Shown: piece by piece, positions 47,461 through 58,396 of the stretch
Numbering within the stretch: the first letter of the stretch is position 1
Layout: every line of letters starts with the position of its first letter
Source of the DNA: Photorhabdus namnaonensis
Lineage (GTDB): Bacteria; Pseudomonadota; Gammaproteobacteria; Enterobacterales; Enterobacteriaceae
Direction: 5' to 3'
NCBI RefSeq assembly: GCF_001684335.1
Contig: NZ_LOIC01000104.1
Location: forward strand, 985-62,511
Length of the DNA: 61,527 nucleotides
Translations under genes and position numbers: made by a program
The notes under the pieces: model-generated
Told to the model about the DNA's origin: nothing
What the model saw: the letters and a program-made list of their open reading frames with translations, nothing else
Databases searched by the model: none

Positions 47461-48024
47461 TTATTTATCGGTCAGCGTAATAACTAATTTGCCCGGTTTA
47501 ACTTCTAACCTTTCTGCTAATGTTTTAGCGGCGGCTTCTGCTTTGCTGTGGTCCGGTTTTAATACATAAACCGGGTGAGTATCAAAGAAAGCGCTGAGTG
47601 ATTTATTCAGATAAGGAACTAATGCGTTAATCAGTTTTTCCATTTTTTCCTGTGTGATTTGGTAATCAACGATTTCCAACTCTTTCAGAAAAATAGCCCC
47701 CTTTTCCTGCTCAAAAACAGGTTGTGCTTTCAGGATGAGTTTCATGTCAGCCTGAGCCGGGCCAAGCAGGGAAGTAATATTTACGTTTGCGCGGCCGGTT
47801 AACGCTATTTTGTCTGGTTCTGTCCGGCCAATTTGGCTGGATAGCTCTGTCAATTCAATATCCGCGTTAGCAATACCGTGTAATTCAATCTGCTTCTGGT
47901 AATGGATGTGTTTTGCCAGATAACCATTAATTAGCTCTTCGCTGATACTGACGCCTTTGAATTGATCGCAACCACTGATTAACCCCGCTAGCAGTAATAC
48001 TGCCCCCAAGAAAAATTTTCTCAT
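47461..48024 (-). CDS. yceB: YceB family lipoprotein (DUF1439)
   Basis: 187 residues with a lipoprotein signal and lipobox LISGC (Cys19). The rest has the mixed beta pattern of DUF1439 proteins, ending VKPGKLVITLTDK. Function is not established in the family. It lies 38 bases after mdtH on the same strand, an arrangement that suggests co-transcription. Confidence 0.9.
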   Translation of the reverse strand: MRKFFLGAVLLLAGLISGCDQFKGVSISEELINGYLAKHIHYQKQIELHGIANADIELTELSSQIGRTEPDKIALTGRANVNITSLLGPAQADMKLILKAQPVFEQEKGAIFLKELEIVDYQITQEKMEKLINALVPYLNKSLSAFFDTHPVYVLKPDHSKAEAAAKTLAERLEVKPGKLVITLTDK

Positions 48025-48062
48025 ATCAACTCCTTATATTTTGGAGGGCAGATTTTACCTCA

Positions 48063-49268
48063 TTAATTGCCACTCAGCATGGCAGATTCAATTTTACGTT
48101 GGTTGAATTGACGATGCAGAGCATACAACGTTATCAAGCCAATAATCCCAAGCAGGAACCAAGGCAATTGCGGCATATGCAGCGCATGGCCGGTATCATA
48201 TAACCAACCACCGCCGGTATAACCCAAGGCGCCGCCCAATGCCAGGCCAAGACGGCTAAATCCCATATAACTGCCGCGCGCGCGCGGATCAGCCAGTGAA
48301 GCGCTTAATGTTTCGCGGGCAGGTTCAGCGGTGACGGTACCGAGATAGAACAGGCAAATAAGGCCAAACAAGGTATTTATTTCACCAATCAAACCGACTG
48401 GAAACATACTCAGGCTCATCAGGAAAAGCCCGGCCATTAGACGCTGTTCTAGCCGGAATCGTTTTTCACTCCAGCGGGCGAGCGGATACAGCAAAGTGAG
48501 CGATAGGGTTGCTTCAATCGCGTACATCCATTTCACTGCGGCAGGTGTTCCGGCGATTTCATTGACAATAATCGGAAACATCAGCATCACTTGGACAGAC
48601 AGCATAAAGTAGCCGGTCAACGTTAAGACATAAGTGAAGAAGCGGCGATCTTTAATAACGCGCTGCATCCCTTCCCAGATGGGCGTGCGGGTAGTCGAAA
48701 TTCGGTAGGCAGGGAGGAATAATGCATTCCAGATGGCTGCCAGAACGAAAACACCGGCACCTGTCCAACAGACAAGTTGGAAATCGTATTGCAACAGCCA
48801 GCTACCAATCAGTGCGCCGATAACCGCACCGGCGCTGTCTTGCATCAACAGCAGCGAGAAGAAACGGCCACGCTCGTGCGGTCGAGTCAGTTTGATGACC
48901 AGCGCGGTCCGGGGAGGATCAAATAAGGTCCCCCCCAGTGCGGATAATATGCAGGCAAGCCACAGTATCCACGGTTCGGTGGCTAAGGCGATTAAAGCAA
49001 AACCAAGAGCGCGTAATAGCATGCCGGTAACGATCATCGGCTTCGCGCCGAAACGGTCTGCAATTGCGCCGCCGAAAATGCCTAAACCTTGTTGTACAAA
49101 CTGGCGTAAACCAAGCGCAAAACCGACGACCAGCGCGGCCCAGCCCAGTTGCTCAACAAAATGTATTGATATTAAAGGAAATACGACGAAGAAACCCAGA
49201 ACGACCAATAAGTTATCGAATAACAGGAAGTACTTACCCAGGCTACGTGCTTGTGAAACCAGTGACAT
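48063..49268 (-). CDS. mdtH: MFS transporter MdtH
   Basis: 401 residues, twelve hydrophobic segments of the major facilitator superfamily with the loop 2-3 signature [16 protein letters not shown]. coli MdtH is a drug:proton antiporter linked to quinolone resistance when overproduced. Starts [19 protein letters not shown]. Divergent from rimJ as in E. coli. Confidence 0.95.
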   Translation of the reverse strand: MSLVSQARSLGKYFLLFDNLLVVLGFFVVFPLISIHFVEQLGWAALVVGFALGLRQFVQQGLGIFGGAIADRFGAKPMIVTGMLLRALGFALIALATEPWILWLACILSALGGTLFDPPRTALVIKLTRPHERGRFFSLLLMQDSAGAVIGALIGSWLLQYDFQLVCWTGAGVFVLAAIWNALFLPAYRISTTRTPIWEGMQRVIKDRRFFTYVLTLTGYFMLSVQVMLMFPIIVNEIAGTPAAVKWMYAIEATLSLTLLYPLARWSEKRFRLEQRLMAGLFLMSLSMFPVGLIGEINTLFGLICLFYLGTVTAEPARETLSASLADPRARGSYMGFSRLGLALGGALGYTGGGWLYDTGHALHMPQLPWFLLGIIGLITLYALHRQFNQRKIESAMLSGN

Positions 49269-49441
49269 TGCTCACCATTGGAGTAGTAAGATAGAGAGGA
49301 CAATACAGTTCCTTTATATTCTGTACTTAATTTGATCATTAGGATAGTGAGTTATGGATAATATTTTTTTATCGCAAAAGTAATGGTTGGAAGCTGTTTT
49401 TTACAGATAAATCGCTTAAATTTTTAACGGATAAATTAATA

Positions 49442-49568
49442 TATACCCTATGGATTTCAAGATGCATCGCGACGGCAAGGGAACGAATCCCCGGGAGCAT
49501 AGGAAACTATGTGACCGGGGTGAGTGAGTGCAGCCAACAAAGAGGCAACTTGAAAGATGACGGGTATA
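49442..49568 (+). repeat. ERIC element, 127 bp
   Basis: Full-length copy with tataccc / gggtata tips and the ERIC core, almost identical to the one at 30296. It lies directly upstream of the rimJ ribosome site, within the mdtH-rimJ divergent promoter region. Confidence 0.95.
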
Positions 49569-49582
49569 GTTAGGGAGAAATA

Positions 49583-50167
49583 ATGTTTGGTTATAGTTCC
49601 ACTTTACCGAAAGTTCGTCTGATCACGGAACGAATGGTGGTACGTTTGGTGTACGAGCGGGATGCTTATCGTTTGGCTGAGTATTATTCAGAAAATCACG
49701 AATTTCTTAAACCTTGGGAACCGACCAGAGATAGAAGTCATTGTCAGCCTTCCGGTTGGATAAACCGATTGAATTTAATCATAGAGATGCAAAGACAGAG
49801 TGCGGCTTTTCATTTTCTGCTACTTGATCCAAATGAAAATGAAGTTATTGGCGTTGCCAATTTCAGTAATATTCTGCGTGGGGCTTTTCATGCCTGTTAT
49901 TTGGGATATTCGCTTGGTGAAAAGTGGCAAGGAAAAGGGATGATGTACGAAGCTTTACAACCAGCTATCCGTTATATGCAACGTCAACAGGGGATGCATC
50001 GGATTATGGCTAATTATATGCCGGATAATCATCGTAGTGGGAAATTGTTGGAACGATTGGGTTTTGAACGTGAAGGTTATGCCAAGAAATACCTGATGAT
50101 TAATGGAGTTTGGCAAGATCACGTATTAACCGCATTGACAGATGACAAATGGAGTGGAAAAAGTTGA
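49583..50167 (+). CDS. rimJ: Ribosomal protein S5 alanine N-acetyltransferase
   Basis: 194 residues, GNAT fold with the acetyl-CoA loop [15 protein letters not shown] and the block [27 protein letters not shown]. RimJ acetylates the N-terminal Ala of S5. AGGGAGAA precedes the ATG, just after an ERIC copy. The yceH and mviM genes that follow in E. coli are absent. Confidence 0.96.
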   Translation: MFGYSSTLPKVRLITERMVVRLVYERDAYRLAEYYSENHEFLKPWEPTRDRSHCQPSGWINRLNLIIEMQRQSAAFHFLLLDPNENEVIGVANFSNILRGAFHACYLGYSLGEKWQGKGMMYEALQPAIRYMQRQQGMHRIMANYMPDNHRSGKLLERLGFEREGYAKKYLMINGVWQDHVLTALTDDKWSGKS

Positions 50168-50393
50168 TTATTAAGCTGTACTGTCACCAAATAAAGTAAA
50201 TTAAATTAGTAATGATGAATTAAACCATCGTTGAAAATCTGCCTTCCTCACACCTTATTTTGACCCTTTTTTAAGGACTGATTTTAATTTATTGATTTTT
50301 AATGGAATATTATTTCTCTTGTAAAAAAGGGTTTTTTCGTTGTTTTATTAAAATATGCTTTAATCGTCAGTAGGTTGAAGTTAATATGTAACA

Positions 50394-50421
50394 GTTCACT
50401 GCCGTACAGGCAGCTTAGAAA
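50394..50421 (+). CRISPR. Single intact type I-F CRISPR repeat
   Basis: 28 bp, gttcactgccgtacaggcag followed by cttagaaa, matching the type I-F consensus known from Yersinia and E. coli. It follows an AT-rich leader. No second repeat lies 60 bp on; instead a terminator follows after one spacer-length interval. No cas genes are in the window. Confidence 0.85.
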
Positions 50422-50465
50422 CAAGAGTTTTATCCTGAGTAAGCTTTAATGAGTTGACTTATTTG

Positions 50466-50494
50466 ACGCACTGACTTCGGTTGGTGCGTTTTTT
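50466..50494 (+). terminator. Terminator after the lone CRISPR repeat
   Basis: acgcactgac ttcg gttggtgcgt with a run of Ts, 44 bases after the repeat. Confidence 0.75.
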
Positions 50495-50926
50495 GAAGTG
50501 GCTATTTGAGCTTTCTGTAGTAAGGCTAGTTGCAAGTCGCCATCATCTAGGCCAAATACGATGTTACATTGGCAGCTTATAAAAGTTAATGAATTCTAGT
50601 GCATAGGCGTGAATTTATGTATACCTGACGCTTTTGTTAACAAAGTGAATGATTAACCTTGGTAGATTCGCATAATAAGTGCAACATCGTTACTCTGGAA
50701 GTAAATATGTCCGTATTCCTTTGAATAATTCATTGGATATTTTATTATTGGCTAATTGTTTTGGAAATAATTTGAATGTTTTTTTAATCCATAAAAATAG
50801 GTATTATCCTAATTGGCCTATTTAATAAGAATAACAATCTAATTGAAAAAAATAGATAAAAAAGAGTGAGTGAAAATAAATATTCATATAATTTGAGTCC
50901 GTACATAATTTTATGTTAAATAATAA

Positions 50927-51054
50927 TTTATTGATTTTAAAGGAATATTGTTTCTCTTAAAACAGGTTTTTTTATTGTTTTATCGATATGTTTTAACCGT
51001 CAGTAGGTTAAAGTTAATATCTAATCGTCCACTGTTGGATAGGTAGCTTAGCAA
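50927..51054 (+). CRISPR. Second leader copy with degenerate I-F repeat
   Basis: The segment repeats 50288-50421 with about 20 percent divergence (atttattgatttt, ggaatatt, tttctctt, gtcagtaggtt aaagttaatat). It ends in gtccactgttggataggtagcttagcaa (51027-51054), a 28-bp degenerate form of the repeat. Confidence 0.7.
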
Positions 51055-51162
51055 GCTGGATTAAGATGGTGTGGCTTGGTGGTTTTTTGCACTAATACAG
51101 GCAACTTAAAAAGCACCGGCAGTTTACAAGTATCTCAGTCGTGTATAATCCATTTTCCATTT

Positions 51163-51190
51163 TTGCACTGTCATACAGACAGTTCAGAAA
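51163..51190 (+). CRISPR. Third, degenerate I-F repeat
   Basis: ttgcactgtcatacagacag followed by ttcagaaa matches the 28-bp repeat with several changes, including both sides of the stem. It lies 30 bases before murJ. Confidence 0.65.
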
Positions 51191-51219
51191 TCAACTAACA
51201 TGATTTTGAGATAAATACG

Positions 51220-52758
51220 ATGAATTTATTGAAATCACTGGCTGCGGTTAGCTCTATGACCATGTTCTCTCGGGTTTTGGGCTTTATCCGAGATGCCATT
51301 ATTGCCCGCATATTTGGGGCAGGTGTTGCAGCGGACGCTTTTTTTGTCGCATTTAAACTGCCTAATTTACTGCGTCGTATTTTTGCCGAAGGCGCCTTTT
51401 CTCAAGCATTTGTGCCTATTTTGGCAGAATATAAGAACCAACAAGGTGATGAAGCGACTCGGACGTTTATTGCTTATGTTTCCGGTATGTTGACGTTAAT
51501 TCTGGCCATTGTTACTGTGTTGGGGATTTTAAGCGCGCCTTGGGTGATTTATGTTACTGCGCCCGGTTTTACCGATACCGCCGATAAATTTACGCTGACA
51601 ACAAATCTGTTAAGAATTACCTTTCCTTATATTTTTCTGATATCACTGGCCTCATTGGCAGGTGCGATATTAAATACCTGGAATCGATTTTCTGTTCCTG
51701 CCTTCGCTCCGACGTTACTTAATATCAGCATGATTGTGTTTGCGTTATTTGTCGCCCCTTATTGTAATCCGCCGGTGATGGCGTTGGGTTGGGCGGTGGT
51801 TGTCGGAGGAATTTTGCAACTGTTATATCAGCTTCCTCATTTAAAAAAGATTGGCATGCTGGTATTACCGCGTATTTCTTTCCGTGACAGCGGCGTATGG
51901 CGGGTTATGCGGCAGATGGGACCCGCAATTCTTGGGGTTTCAGTCGGCCAGATTTCATTAATTATTAATACGATTTTCGCCTCATTTTTGGTGTCCGGTT
52001 CTGTCTCTTGGATGTATTACGCTGACCGTTTAATGGAATTACCTTCTGGTGTATTGGGTGTTGCGCTTGGGACAATTCTTTTGCCTTCACTGGCGAAAAG
52101 TTTTTCTAGCGGAAATCATGAGGAGTACACCAAATTAATGGATTGGGGGCTGAGGCTCTGTTTTTTGTTAGCACTGCCTTGTGCTGTTGCTTTAGGTATG
52201 CTGGCAGAACCTTTAATCGTTTCTCTGTTTCAATACGGTAATTTTACGGCATTTGATGCAGTAATGACCCAAAAAGCGTTAATTGCTTACTGCTTTGGAT
52301 TGATGGGGCTAATTATTGTTAAGGTGCTGGCGCCGGGTTTTTATTCTCGTCGAGATATTAAAACCCCGGTGAAAATTGCGATTGCTACTTTGGTTCTGAC
52401 TCAACTAATGAATCTTGCCTTTGTTGGTCCACTAAAACATGCAGGGCTGGCTCTGTCTATCGGTTTGGCATCTTGTTTCAATGCCAGTCTGCTTTACTGG
52501 CAATTACGTAAGAAAAATATTTTTAAGCCGTTAGCGGGTTGGGGGGTGTTCTTATTTAAACTGGTGGTGGCAATTGCAGTGATGATTGCTGTATTGGCGG
52601 TTACTTTGTGGCTGATGCCAGCATGGGATCAGGGAAATATGGCTATGCGCCTGTTGCGATTAATGGTGGTGGTTATCGCCGGGGCAGGCAGCTATTTTGC
52701 TGCGCTGATATTGATGGGTTTTCGGCTAAAAGATTTTGCCCACCGCGGGTTTCAATAA
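51220..52758 (+). CDS. murJ: Lipid II flippase MurJ
   Basis: Flips undecaprenyl-linked peptidoglycan precursor across the inner membrane. 512 residues, fourteen hydrophobic segments, MOP superfamily, with the conserved block [19 protein letters not shown] near the start and [16 protein letters not shown]. Essential in most Gram-negative rods. Confidence 0.97.
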   Translation: MNLLKSLAAVSSMTMFSRVLGFIRDAIIARIFGAGVAADAFFVAFKLPNLLRRIFAEGAFSQAFVPILAEYKNQQGDEATRTFIAYVSGMLTLILAIVTVLGILSAPWVIYVTAPGFTDTADKFTLTTNLLRITFPYIFLISLASLAGAILNTWNRFSVPAFAPTLLNISMIVFALFVAPYCNPPVMALGWAVVVGGILQLLYQLPHLKKIGMLVLPRISFRDSGVWRVMRQMGPAILGVSVGQISLIINTIFASFLVSGSVSWMYYADRLMELPSGVLGVALGTILLPSLAKSFSSGNHEEYTKLMDWGLRLCFLLALPCAVALGMLAEPLIVSLFQYGNFTAFDAVMTQKALIAYCFGLMGLIIVKVLAPGFYSRRDIKTPVKIAIATLVLTQLMNLAFVGPLKHAGLALSIGLASCFNASLLYWQLRKKNIFKPLAGWGVFLFKLVVAIAVMIAVLAVTLWLMPAWDQGNMAMRLLRLMVVVIAGAGSYFAALILMGFRLKDFAHRGFQ

Positions 52759-52763
52759 ATTGA

Positions 52764-52826
52764 GATATCCCGGTAATTATTATGAGATCAAGCTGCGCTT
52801 GAATTTTCTGAAGTTACCGGGATATC
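52764..52826. repeat. Large inverted repeat after murJ
   Basis: A perfect 13-bp outer stem (gatatcccggtaa / ttaccgggatatc) encloses a 37-base loop containing a smaller stem (tcaag / cttga). It could act as a terminator for murJ or be a small repetitive element. The rest of 52827-53140 is AT-rich with nothing visible. Confidence 0.7.
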
Positions 52827-53140
52827 AGCTAAGTTACTTTACCATATTCCTATTTTTTCGATTTAAAACTATTAATGTTCTCAAATTTAAATTTATGCTT
52901 GAATCCGTTTCATGAATAAAAATAAATTTTTTAATATCTTATTGTTGTAAATATTTATAAGTTATTGATGGATAATAGTTATAATAACTTCGTTTAATAA
53001 TATTTTAATGAAAAATTAATTATGCGTGTTAGATCGTGTTTTTTTACAAATAAATATAAAGAATGTTGGGACTAAGCAGTTTGCCGGCTACTATGATGGA
53101 TCGGCTGACTTTGACAGATTTAATTGGGAGAGAATAATTT

Positions 53141-53920
53141 ATGTGGTTTGAAAAATTAAGTCATATACAATCAGATAAAACGGATCATATCTTATTTTGT
53201 TTTCCTTATGCGGGTGGCTCGGCAGAAGTTTTTCGTAGCCTAAGTAACTGTTTAGCAAAGAATATATTAGTATATGCATTGCAATTACCGGGTTGCGGCA
53301 GCCGTTTTGATGAAGCATTAAGTCGAGATGTGGAAAATATTTTGCAAGCAGTACATGAAGAAATGAAGCGTCTGATTAATGGTAAGCAATTTTCTTTATT
53401 TGGGCACAGCAACGGCGGCTTATTTGCTTATGAATTAGCTAACCGATTAAACAATGAGAATCAGTCTCCAGCAAACGTATTTATTTCTGCGGAAGCGGCT
53501 CCACATATTACCAGTTTTAAAGAAGATCCGTTTAATTTGTCCGATACTCAATTGAGCGAGTTATTGGTAAGATATGGTGGAACTCATGATGAGATCATTA
53601 GTGATGAAGATTTGAAGGCGGTGTTCTTTCCTGTTATTCGTAATGATTTCTCGATCAATTACCATATGAAACGTTACTTGCTGCCAAAGCAAAGTGTATC
53701 AGAACTCGTTTTGATTTATGGGCGACAGGATAAAACGATGTCAAAAGAGGATATATTGGCGTGGGAAAATTATACTTGTGGTGGGATTGATATTCACTTT
53801 GTGGATTCTGATCATTTCTTTATCCGGCATATACCAAAAGTGGTTGCAAATATCATCCATGCAAGAATTGAATTAAGTACCAAGCGGGAACGTACTGCTG
53901 TGTTATCGGCCAAAGTCTAA
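53141..53920 (+). CDS. Type II thioesterase (GrsT-like), stand-alone
   Basis: 259 residues, alpha/beta-hydrolase: FPYAGGSAEVFR near the start, nucleophile Ser90 in LFGHSNGGLFAYEL, catalytic Asp in IYGRQDKTMS and His in DSDHFFIRH. Such enzymes clear stalled or mis-primed carrier proteins of NRPS and PKS systems. No NRPS or PKS is adjacent, so it must act in trans. The eight-gene cluster at 29513-37538 has no thioesterase of its own. GGGAGAG precedes the ATG. Confidence 0.9.
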   Translation: MWFEKLSHIQSDKTDHILFCFPYAGGSAEVFRSLSNCLAKNILVYALQLPGCGSRFDEALSRDVENILQAVHEEMKRLINGKQFSLFGHSNGGLFAYELANRLNNENQSPANVFISAEAAPHITSFKEDPFNLSDTQLSELLVRYGGTHDEIISDEDLKAVFFPVIRNDFSINYHMKRYLLPKQSVSELVLIYGRQDKTMSKEDILAWENYTCGGIDIHFVDSDHFFIRHIPKVVANIIHARIELSTKRERTAVLSAKV

Positions 53921-53988
53921 TTAATTGGCGTGATAAGGCAATATATATACCCGATCACGCCAATTTTCAGAAAACAGCGATTATCCTG

Positions 53989-55719
53989 TTACATCCGTTC
54001 TACCGTCTCAATGCCCAACGTATTCAGACCTTGTTTCAATGTTTTCGCGGTCAGGAGCGCCAGTTTCAGGCGGCTTTGACGCAACTCTTCACTTTCAGCA
54101 TTGAGGATCTGGCAGTGTTCATAGAAGCCAGAGAACAGACCGGCTAGATCGTACAGGTAAGCACACATAACATGTGGCGTACCTTCACGGGCGACGGTGG
54201 TGATGGTCTCTTCAAATTGTAACAAACGGGTGGCTAATGCTTGTTCACGCTCTTCATTGAGGATAACGGGTAATGTCAGGCTGCTTTCATCAATTTCCGC
54301 ACGCTTGAAGATGGAGGCGACACGGGTGTAGGCATATTGCATATAAGGTGCGGTATTGCCTTCAAAAGCGAGCATATTATCCCAATCGAAGATGTAATCT
54401 GTGGTACGACTTTTGGAGAGATCGGCATATTTCACGGCGCCGATACCGACAGCTTCAACCACTTTTTTCAGTTCATCTTCTGGCATATCCGGGTTCTTTT
54501 CACGGATAAGGGTATTGGCACGTTCAATGGCTTCGTCCAATAGATCGGTCAATCTGACCGTACCGCCGGCGCGAGTTTTAAATGGCTTGCCATCTTTACC
54601 TAACATCATGCCGAACATATGGTGTTCCAGCGATACGGATTCTGGCACATAACCCGCTTTACGAACGATGGTCCAGGCTTGCATCAAATGCTGATGTTGA
54701 CGGGAATCGATGTAGTAAAGAACGCGGTCAGCGTGCAGGGTTTCATGACGGTATTTCGCACAGGCGATATCTGTTGTGGTGTAAAGATAACCACCGTCTT
54801 TCTTTTGGATAATAACGCCCATCGGTTCACCTTCTTTGTTTTTATATTCATCAAGGTAAACCACGGTTGCGCCATCGCTTTCGACTGCCAGCCCTTGCTG
54901 TTGCAGATCAGCGACAATACTGGGCAGCAGATCGTTGTACAGACTTTCACCCATGACAGAATCTTTAGTCAGCGTGACATTCAGACGATCATAGGTTTGT
55001 TGATTTTGGGCCATCGTGATATCCACTAGCTTGCGCCACATGGTTCGGCAATATTCATCACCGCCTTGCAGCTTCACCACATAGCCACGGGCGCGGATGG
55101 CAAACTCTTCGTCTTCATCGTAATTCTTTTTCGCTTCGCGATAGAAAGCTTCCAGATCGGATAATGCCATATCGCTGGCATTTTCATTTTGCACTTTTTC
55201 CAGATAGGCAATCAGCATACCAAACTGGGTTCCCCAGTCACCCACATGGTTAGCGCGGATAACCTTATGACCGAGGAATTCAAGTGTACGGACGGCAGCA
55301 TCACCAATAATAGTGGAGCGTAGATGACCAACGTGCATCTGTTTCGCTACATTGGGGGCGGAATAATCGACAACAATAGTTTGTGATTCGGCTGGAGTAA
55401 CGCCCAGTTTCTCATCTTTCAGGGCAGTTTCGATATTCGCTGCAATCCACGCTTGATCAAGGAAAATATTGATAAAGCCGGGGCCGGCGATTTCAACTTT
55501 ACTGGCGATACCTTGCAGATCTAGCAGGCTAACAACTTTTTCTGCCAGTTGTCGGGGGGGCATACCCACTTTTTTCGCCGCGGCCATCACTCCATTGGCC
55601 TGATAATCGCCAAACTGCGCTTTCGCGGATTGGCGGATGTGAGCTTCGCTGTCGGCTGGAGCACCTGCTGCAATCAGCGCCTGGCTGACTTTTTCTGAAA
55701 GAATCGCCTGAATATTCAC
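53989..55719 (-). CDS. argS: Arginyl-tRNA synthetase
   Basis: 576 residues, class I synthetase: HIGH-type motif [10 protein letters not shown], the ArgRS-specific [13 protein letters not shown] loop in place of KMSKS, and the DALR-type C-terminal domain. Starts [11 protein letters not shown] with GTG, as in E. coli. Confidence 0.98.
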   Translation of the reverse strand: MNIQAILSEKVSQALIAAGAPADSEAHIRQSAKAQFGDYQANGVMAAAKKVGMPPRQLAEKVVSLLDLQGIASKVEIAGPGFINIFLDQAWIAANIETALKDEKLGVTPAESQTIVVDYSAPNVAKQMHVGHLRSTIIGDAAVRTLEFLGHKVIRANHVGDWGTQFGMLIAYLEKVQNENASDMALSDLEAFYREAKKNYDEDEEFAIRARGYVVKLQGGDEYCRTMWRKLVDITMAQNQQTYDRLNVTLTKDSVMGESLYNDLLPSIVADLQQQGLAVESDGATVVYLDEYKNKEGEPMGVIIQKKDGGYLYTTTDIACAKYRHETLHADRVLYYIDSRQHQHLMQAWTIVRKAGYVPESVSLEHHMFGMMLGKDGKPFKTRAGGTVRLTDLLDEAIERANTLIREKNPDMPEDELKKVVEAVGIGAVKYADLSKSRTTDYIFDWDNMLAFEGNTAPYMQYAYTRVASIFKRAEIDESSLTLPVILNEEREQALATRLLQFEETITTVAREGTPHVMCAYLYDLAGLFSGFYEHCQILNAESEELRQSRLKLALLTAKTLKQGLNTLGIETVERM

Positions 55720-55902
55720 CTGGTTACCTTAAATGACGAACAAGAAATAGGTATATTGTAGCAAACAATATCCTTTGCAAAATGGTTCATAAGAAAAAAC
55801 GGCGGGTTTTATACCATATTCAACACATGACATACCACTTTACTGTTGCTTTGCGCCAAGTTGCGAAGAGAAAAAATGCGTTTCCTCGAAAAATCATGAT
55901 CG

Positions 55903-55997
55903 TGACTATAATGCCGTAATAAATATACGGCATAAGAGAAGGAACGGTCATGGAAGTATGGCAAATGAACGAACAGGAAAACCAGAGGCTTTTTTAG
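55903..55997 (+). promoter_or_regulatory. Orphan promoter, palindrome and 15-codon reading frame
   Basis: tataat (55907-55912) is followed by an 8-bp palindrome atgccgta N7 tacggcat (55911-55933), an AAGGAA site and an ATG (55950) opening a frame of only 15 codons (MEVWQMNEQENQRLF). The frame lies antisense over the 3' end of the cyclase gene. It looks like the stranded start of a regulated gene; a leader peptide is the alternative. Confidence 0.4.
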
Positions 55998-56685
55998 GTT
56001 TGGCTACGATATTAAAAATGACTGCGCCACGTACAGGTACTTGGTCTAAATTAGCCAACAGTTCTATCTGATAAGTATCTTGCTTTAAGACATAATCTTC
56101 GCCCAACAAGGCATTATTCTTTCTAAAGTCTTTAGCGGCGTCGGTATCAAATGTTTCATGTCCAATGGCTTTAACATGACGCTCCTCAAATAAAAATTTA
56201 AGGGCATCTACTCCCCACCCAGGTATTTGGTTATTGCCTGAATCATCTTTATTGTCCATTTTCTCCTGGGATGGCCAGCGTTTACTCCAATCCGTTCTGA
56301 GCGCAACGAAAGTACCTGCCTCAATAACGCCATATTCTTCTTCAAATTTAAGAATATCTTCTTTAGAGAGTGAAAAGTTAGGGTCCTGTTTTGCTCTTTC
56401 TGATTGATCAAGCACGATTAAAGGTAAAACCAATTCTTTTAATTCCAGTTCATCAACATAACGGGTATTCGGAACAAAATGACAGGGAGCATCAATGTGA
56501 GTCCCATATTGGCCGGGAAAAGAAAATTTCTGAACAAAAAAGCCATCTTTATAATCAAAAAGTGTTTTAAATTCTGCTGAATCAAGCATAAAAAAATGTG
56601 GAGAATCTTTATCGAAGCTATGCGTCAAGTCGACCCATTTTTTTGATTTCAGCAAAGTGAGTGCTTGTAAAATGTTATTTGACAT
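55948..56685 (-). CDS. Cyclase-family metal-dependent hydrolase (kynurenine formamidase-like)
   Basis: 245 residues with the family metal-binding motif YGTHIDAPCHF, the early SFDKDSPHF block, and later VALRTDWSKRW and GHETFDTDAA. The fold is that of PF04199 enzymes, which include kynurenine formamidase and polyketide cyclase-like hydrolases; the substrate is not readable. The ATG at 56685 is taken because GAGG precedes it by six bases. It sits alone between argS and yceJ and is AT-rich, which suggests acquisition. Confidence 0.85.
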   Translation of the reverse strand: MSNNILQALTLLKSKKWVDLTHSFDKDSPHFFMLDSAEFKTLFDYKDGFFVQKFSFPGQYGTHIDAPCHFVPNTRYVDELELKELVLPLIVLDQSERAKQDPNFSLSKEDILKFEEEYGVIEAGTFVALRTDWSKRWPSQEKMDNKDDSGNNQIPGWGVDALKFLFEERHVKAIGHETFDTDAAKDFRKNNALLGEDYVLKQDTYQIELLANLDQVPVRGAVIFNIVAKPKKASGFPVRSFAILP

Positions 56686-57172
56686 AAAAAACCTCATTTT
56701 TGATAATTTATTGATGTTATTTTTACCACTATTACATGATTAATGCTGTAAGATTTATTGCCGTAAATAGTGATGTACCTCATGTTTTATTCACTTTTAT
56801 TGTTCCAGTAATGAACATACGAAATAAAGGCATGTTTGTGTTAGGCTCGTCGGGTACGAGTACATCAGATTATTTTTTTATAAACGGAAAATTATAAAGA
56901 AATAATATATTTGATTTTTACATTAGTTAAAATTCAAAATCAAATATAATAAAAAAATATATATTATATGTTTTTGGGGCATTGTTCTTAATGTGACTTA
57001 TTTCTATCTTATTGTTATTTAATGTTTTTTATTTTAAATGAATTTCATTGATTAAAATTGAAAATCTTTTGCAAATTATTTGTTGAAATTTTTAATAAAA
57101 AAGAAATTAATATCGTTTATGATTTAATGAATCCCGAAAAGCTCATCAGCATTGATCTAAAAAGGAACGACT
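56686..57172. other. Intergenic region upstream of yceJ
   Basis: 487 AT-rich bases between divergent genes. A short inverted repeat ctcgt cgggt acgag lies near 56850. No gene is seen. Confidence 0.5.
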
Positions 57173-57727
57173 ATGCTTTGGAAGAATACTTCTAACCAAT
57201 TTGGTCATTTATCTGTCCTGCTACACTGGCTGGTTGCCTTGGTTGTGTACGGCATGTTTGCGCTAGGGCTGTGGATGGTGACATTGGGGTATTACGATAC
57301 GTGGTATCACAAAGCGCCTGAAATTCATAAAAGTATCGGAATAGTGCTGCTGATAGTGATGGTTGTACGTGTTATCTGGCGTTTTGTTTCTCCACCACCA
57401 AAACCATTAGCCAGTTATAGCCGCTTAATCAGAGTCAGTGCTGTTTTAATGCATATTTTGTTGTATATCTTACTGTTTAGCATTTTGATTAGTGGTTATT
57501 TAATTTCGACTGCTGATGGACAGTCAATAGCTGTCTTTGACTGGTTTACTGTGCCAGCCACATTAACGGGTCAGGGCGAACAGGCAGATACTGCCGGTAT
57601 GATTCATCTTTACCTTGCCTGGGCGGTAGTAATTTTATCGCTATTACATGCTGTCGCGGCATTAAAACACCATTTTATTGATCGTGATGCAACCTTAAAG
57701 CGGATGCTAGGTTTCCGTCCTGAATAA
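57173..57727 (+). CDS. yceJ: Cytochrome b561 family protein YceJ
   Basis: 184 residues, four membrane spans with paired His typical of b-type haem ligation ([39 protein letters not shown]). CybB-like family; probable inner-membrane electron carrier. AAGGA precedes the ATG; 26 bases to yceI. Confidence 0.95.
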   Translation: MLWKNTSNQFGHLSVLLHWLVALVVYGMFALGLWMVTLGYYDTWYHKAPEIHKSIGIVLLIVMVVRVIWRFVSPPPKPLASYSRLIRVSAVLMHILLYILLFSILISGYLISTADGQSIAVFDWFTVPATLTGQGEQADTAGMIHLYLAWAVVILSLLHAVAALKHHFIDRDATLKRMLGFRPE

Positions 57728-57753
57728 TACAAAAGACGATTATGGAGAAGAAT

Positions 57754-58332
57754 ATGTTGAAGAAGACATTACTTGGTCTGACTGCGGGCGCATTGTTACT
57801 AAATGCAGGTTCGGCATTAGCTGCCGATTATAAAGTTGATATACCAGGCCAGCACGCCTTTATTCAATTCCGTATTCAGCATTTGGGATATAGCTGGCTA
57901 TATGGAACATTTAAAGATTTTGATGGTTCTTTCACATTTGATGAGAAAAACCCGGCTGCGGATAAAGTTGATGTGACGATCAAAATAGCCAGCTTGGACA
58001 CTAACCACGCTGAACGTGATAAGCACTTGCGTGGTAAAGATTTCTTTAATACGGATAAATATCCTGAAGCAAAATTCACCTCAACCGCAGTGAAAAAAGA
58101 GGGGAGTAAATATATTGTCACAGGTGATCTGACTTTAAATGGTGTGACAAAGCCAGTAGTGCTGAATGCAGAACTACTGGGTGAAGGTAAAGATCCGTGG
58201 GGTGGTTACCGCGCAGGTTTTGACGCTTACGGTAAAATCAAACTGAAAGACTTTAATTTCCAAAAAGATTTAGGGCCTAAATCACAGGAAGCGGAATTAC
58301 TGATCTCTATCGAAGGCGTCCGGGAAAAGTAA
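57754..58332 (+). CDS. yceI: YceI family periplasmic protein
   Basis: 192 residues with a signal peptide (cleavage after GSALA) and the lipocalin-like YceI domain: [51 protein letters not shown] and [14 protein letters not shown]. Homologues bind polyisoprenoids; E. coli YceI is induced by high pH and osmotic stress. The ATG at 57754 follows GGAGA at proper spacing. Confidence 0.96.
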   Translation: MLKKTLLGLTAGALLLNAGSALAADYKVDIPGQHAFIQFRIQHLGYSWLYGTFKDFDGSFTFDEKNPAADKVDVTIKIASLDTNHAERDKHLRGKDFFNTDKYPEAKFTSTAVKKEGSKYIVTGDLTLNGVTKPVVLNAELLGEGKDPWGGYRAGFDAYGKIKLKDFNFQKDLGPKSQEAELLISIEGVREK

Positions 58333-58370
58333 TACGCTGATTACTTAACGCAGTAGTGTAATTTATTAAA

Positions 58371-58396
58371 GGCTACGCATTGCGTGGCCTGTTTTA
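58371..58396 (+). terminator. Terminator after yceI
   Basis: ggctacgc att gcgtggcc followed by tgttttatt; an 8-bp stem with one G-T pair. Confidence 0.75.

Larger units (their letters stand above)
50168..51219. other. 1.05-kb gene-free region with a relic CRISPR locus
   Basis: Occupies the place of yceH-mviM. No gene is seen. It contains a duplicated ~130-bp leader-like AT-rich segment (50288-50421 and 50927-51054), each copy ending in a type I-F CRISPR repeat or its degenerate form, a hairpin terminator at 50466-50494 and one more degenerate repeat before murJ. Confidence 0.7.

Noticed and set aside
48733-49335. A 200-codon frame on the plus strand opposite mdtH
   Set aside because: It is antisense to a well-recognised transporter gene and lacks family features.
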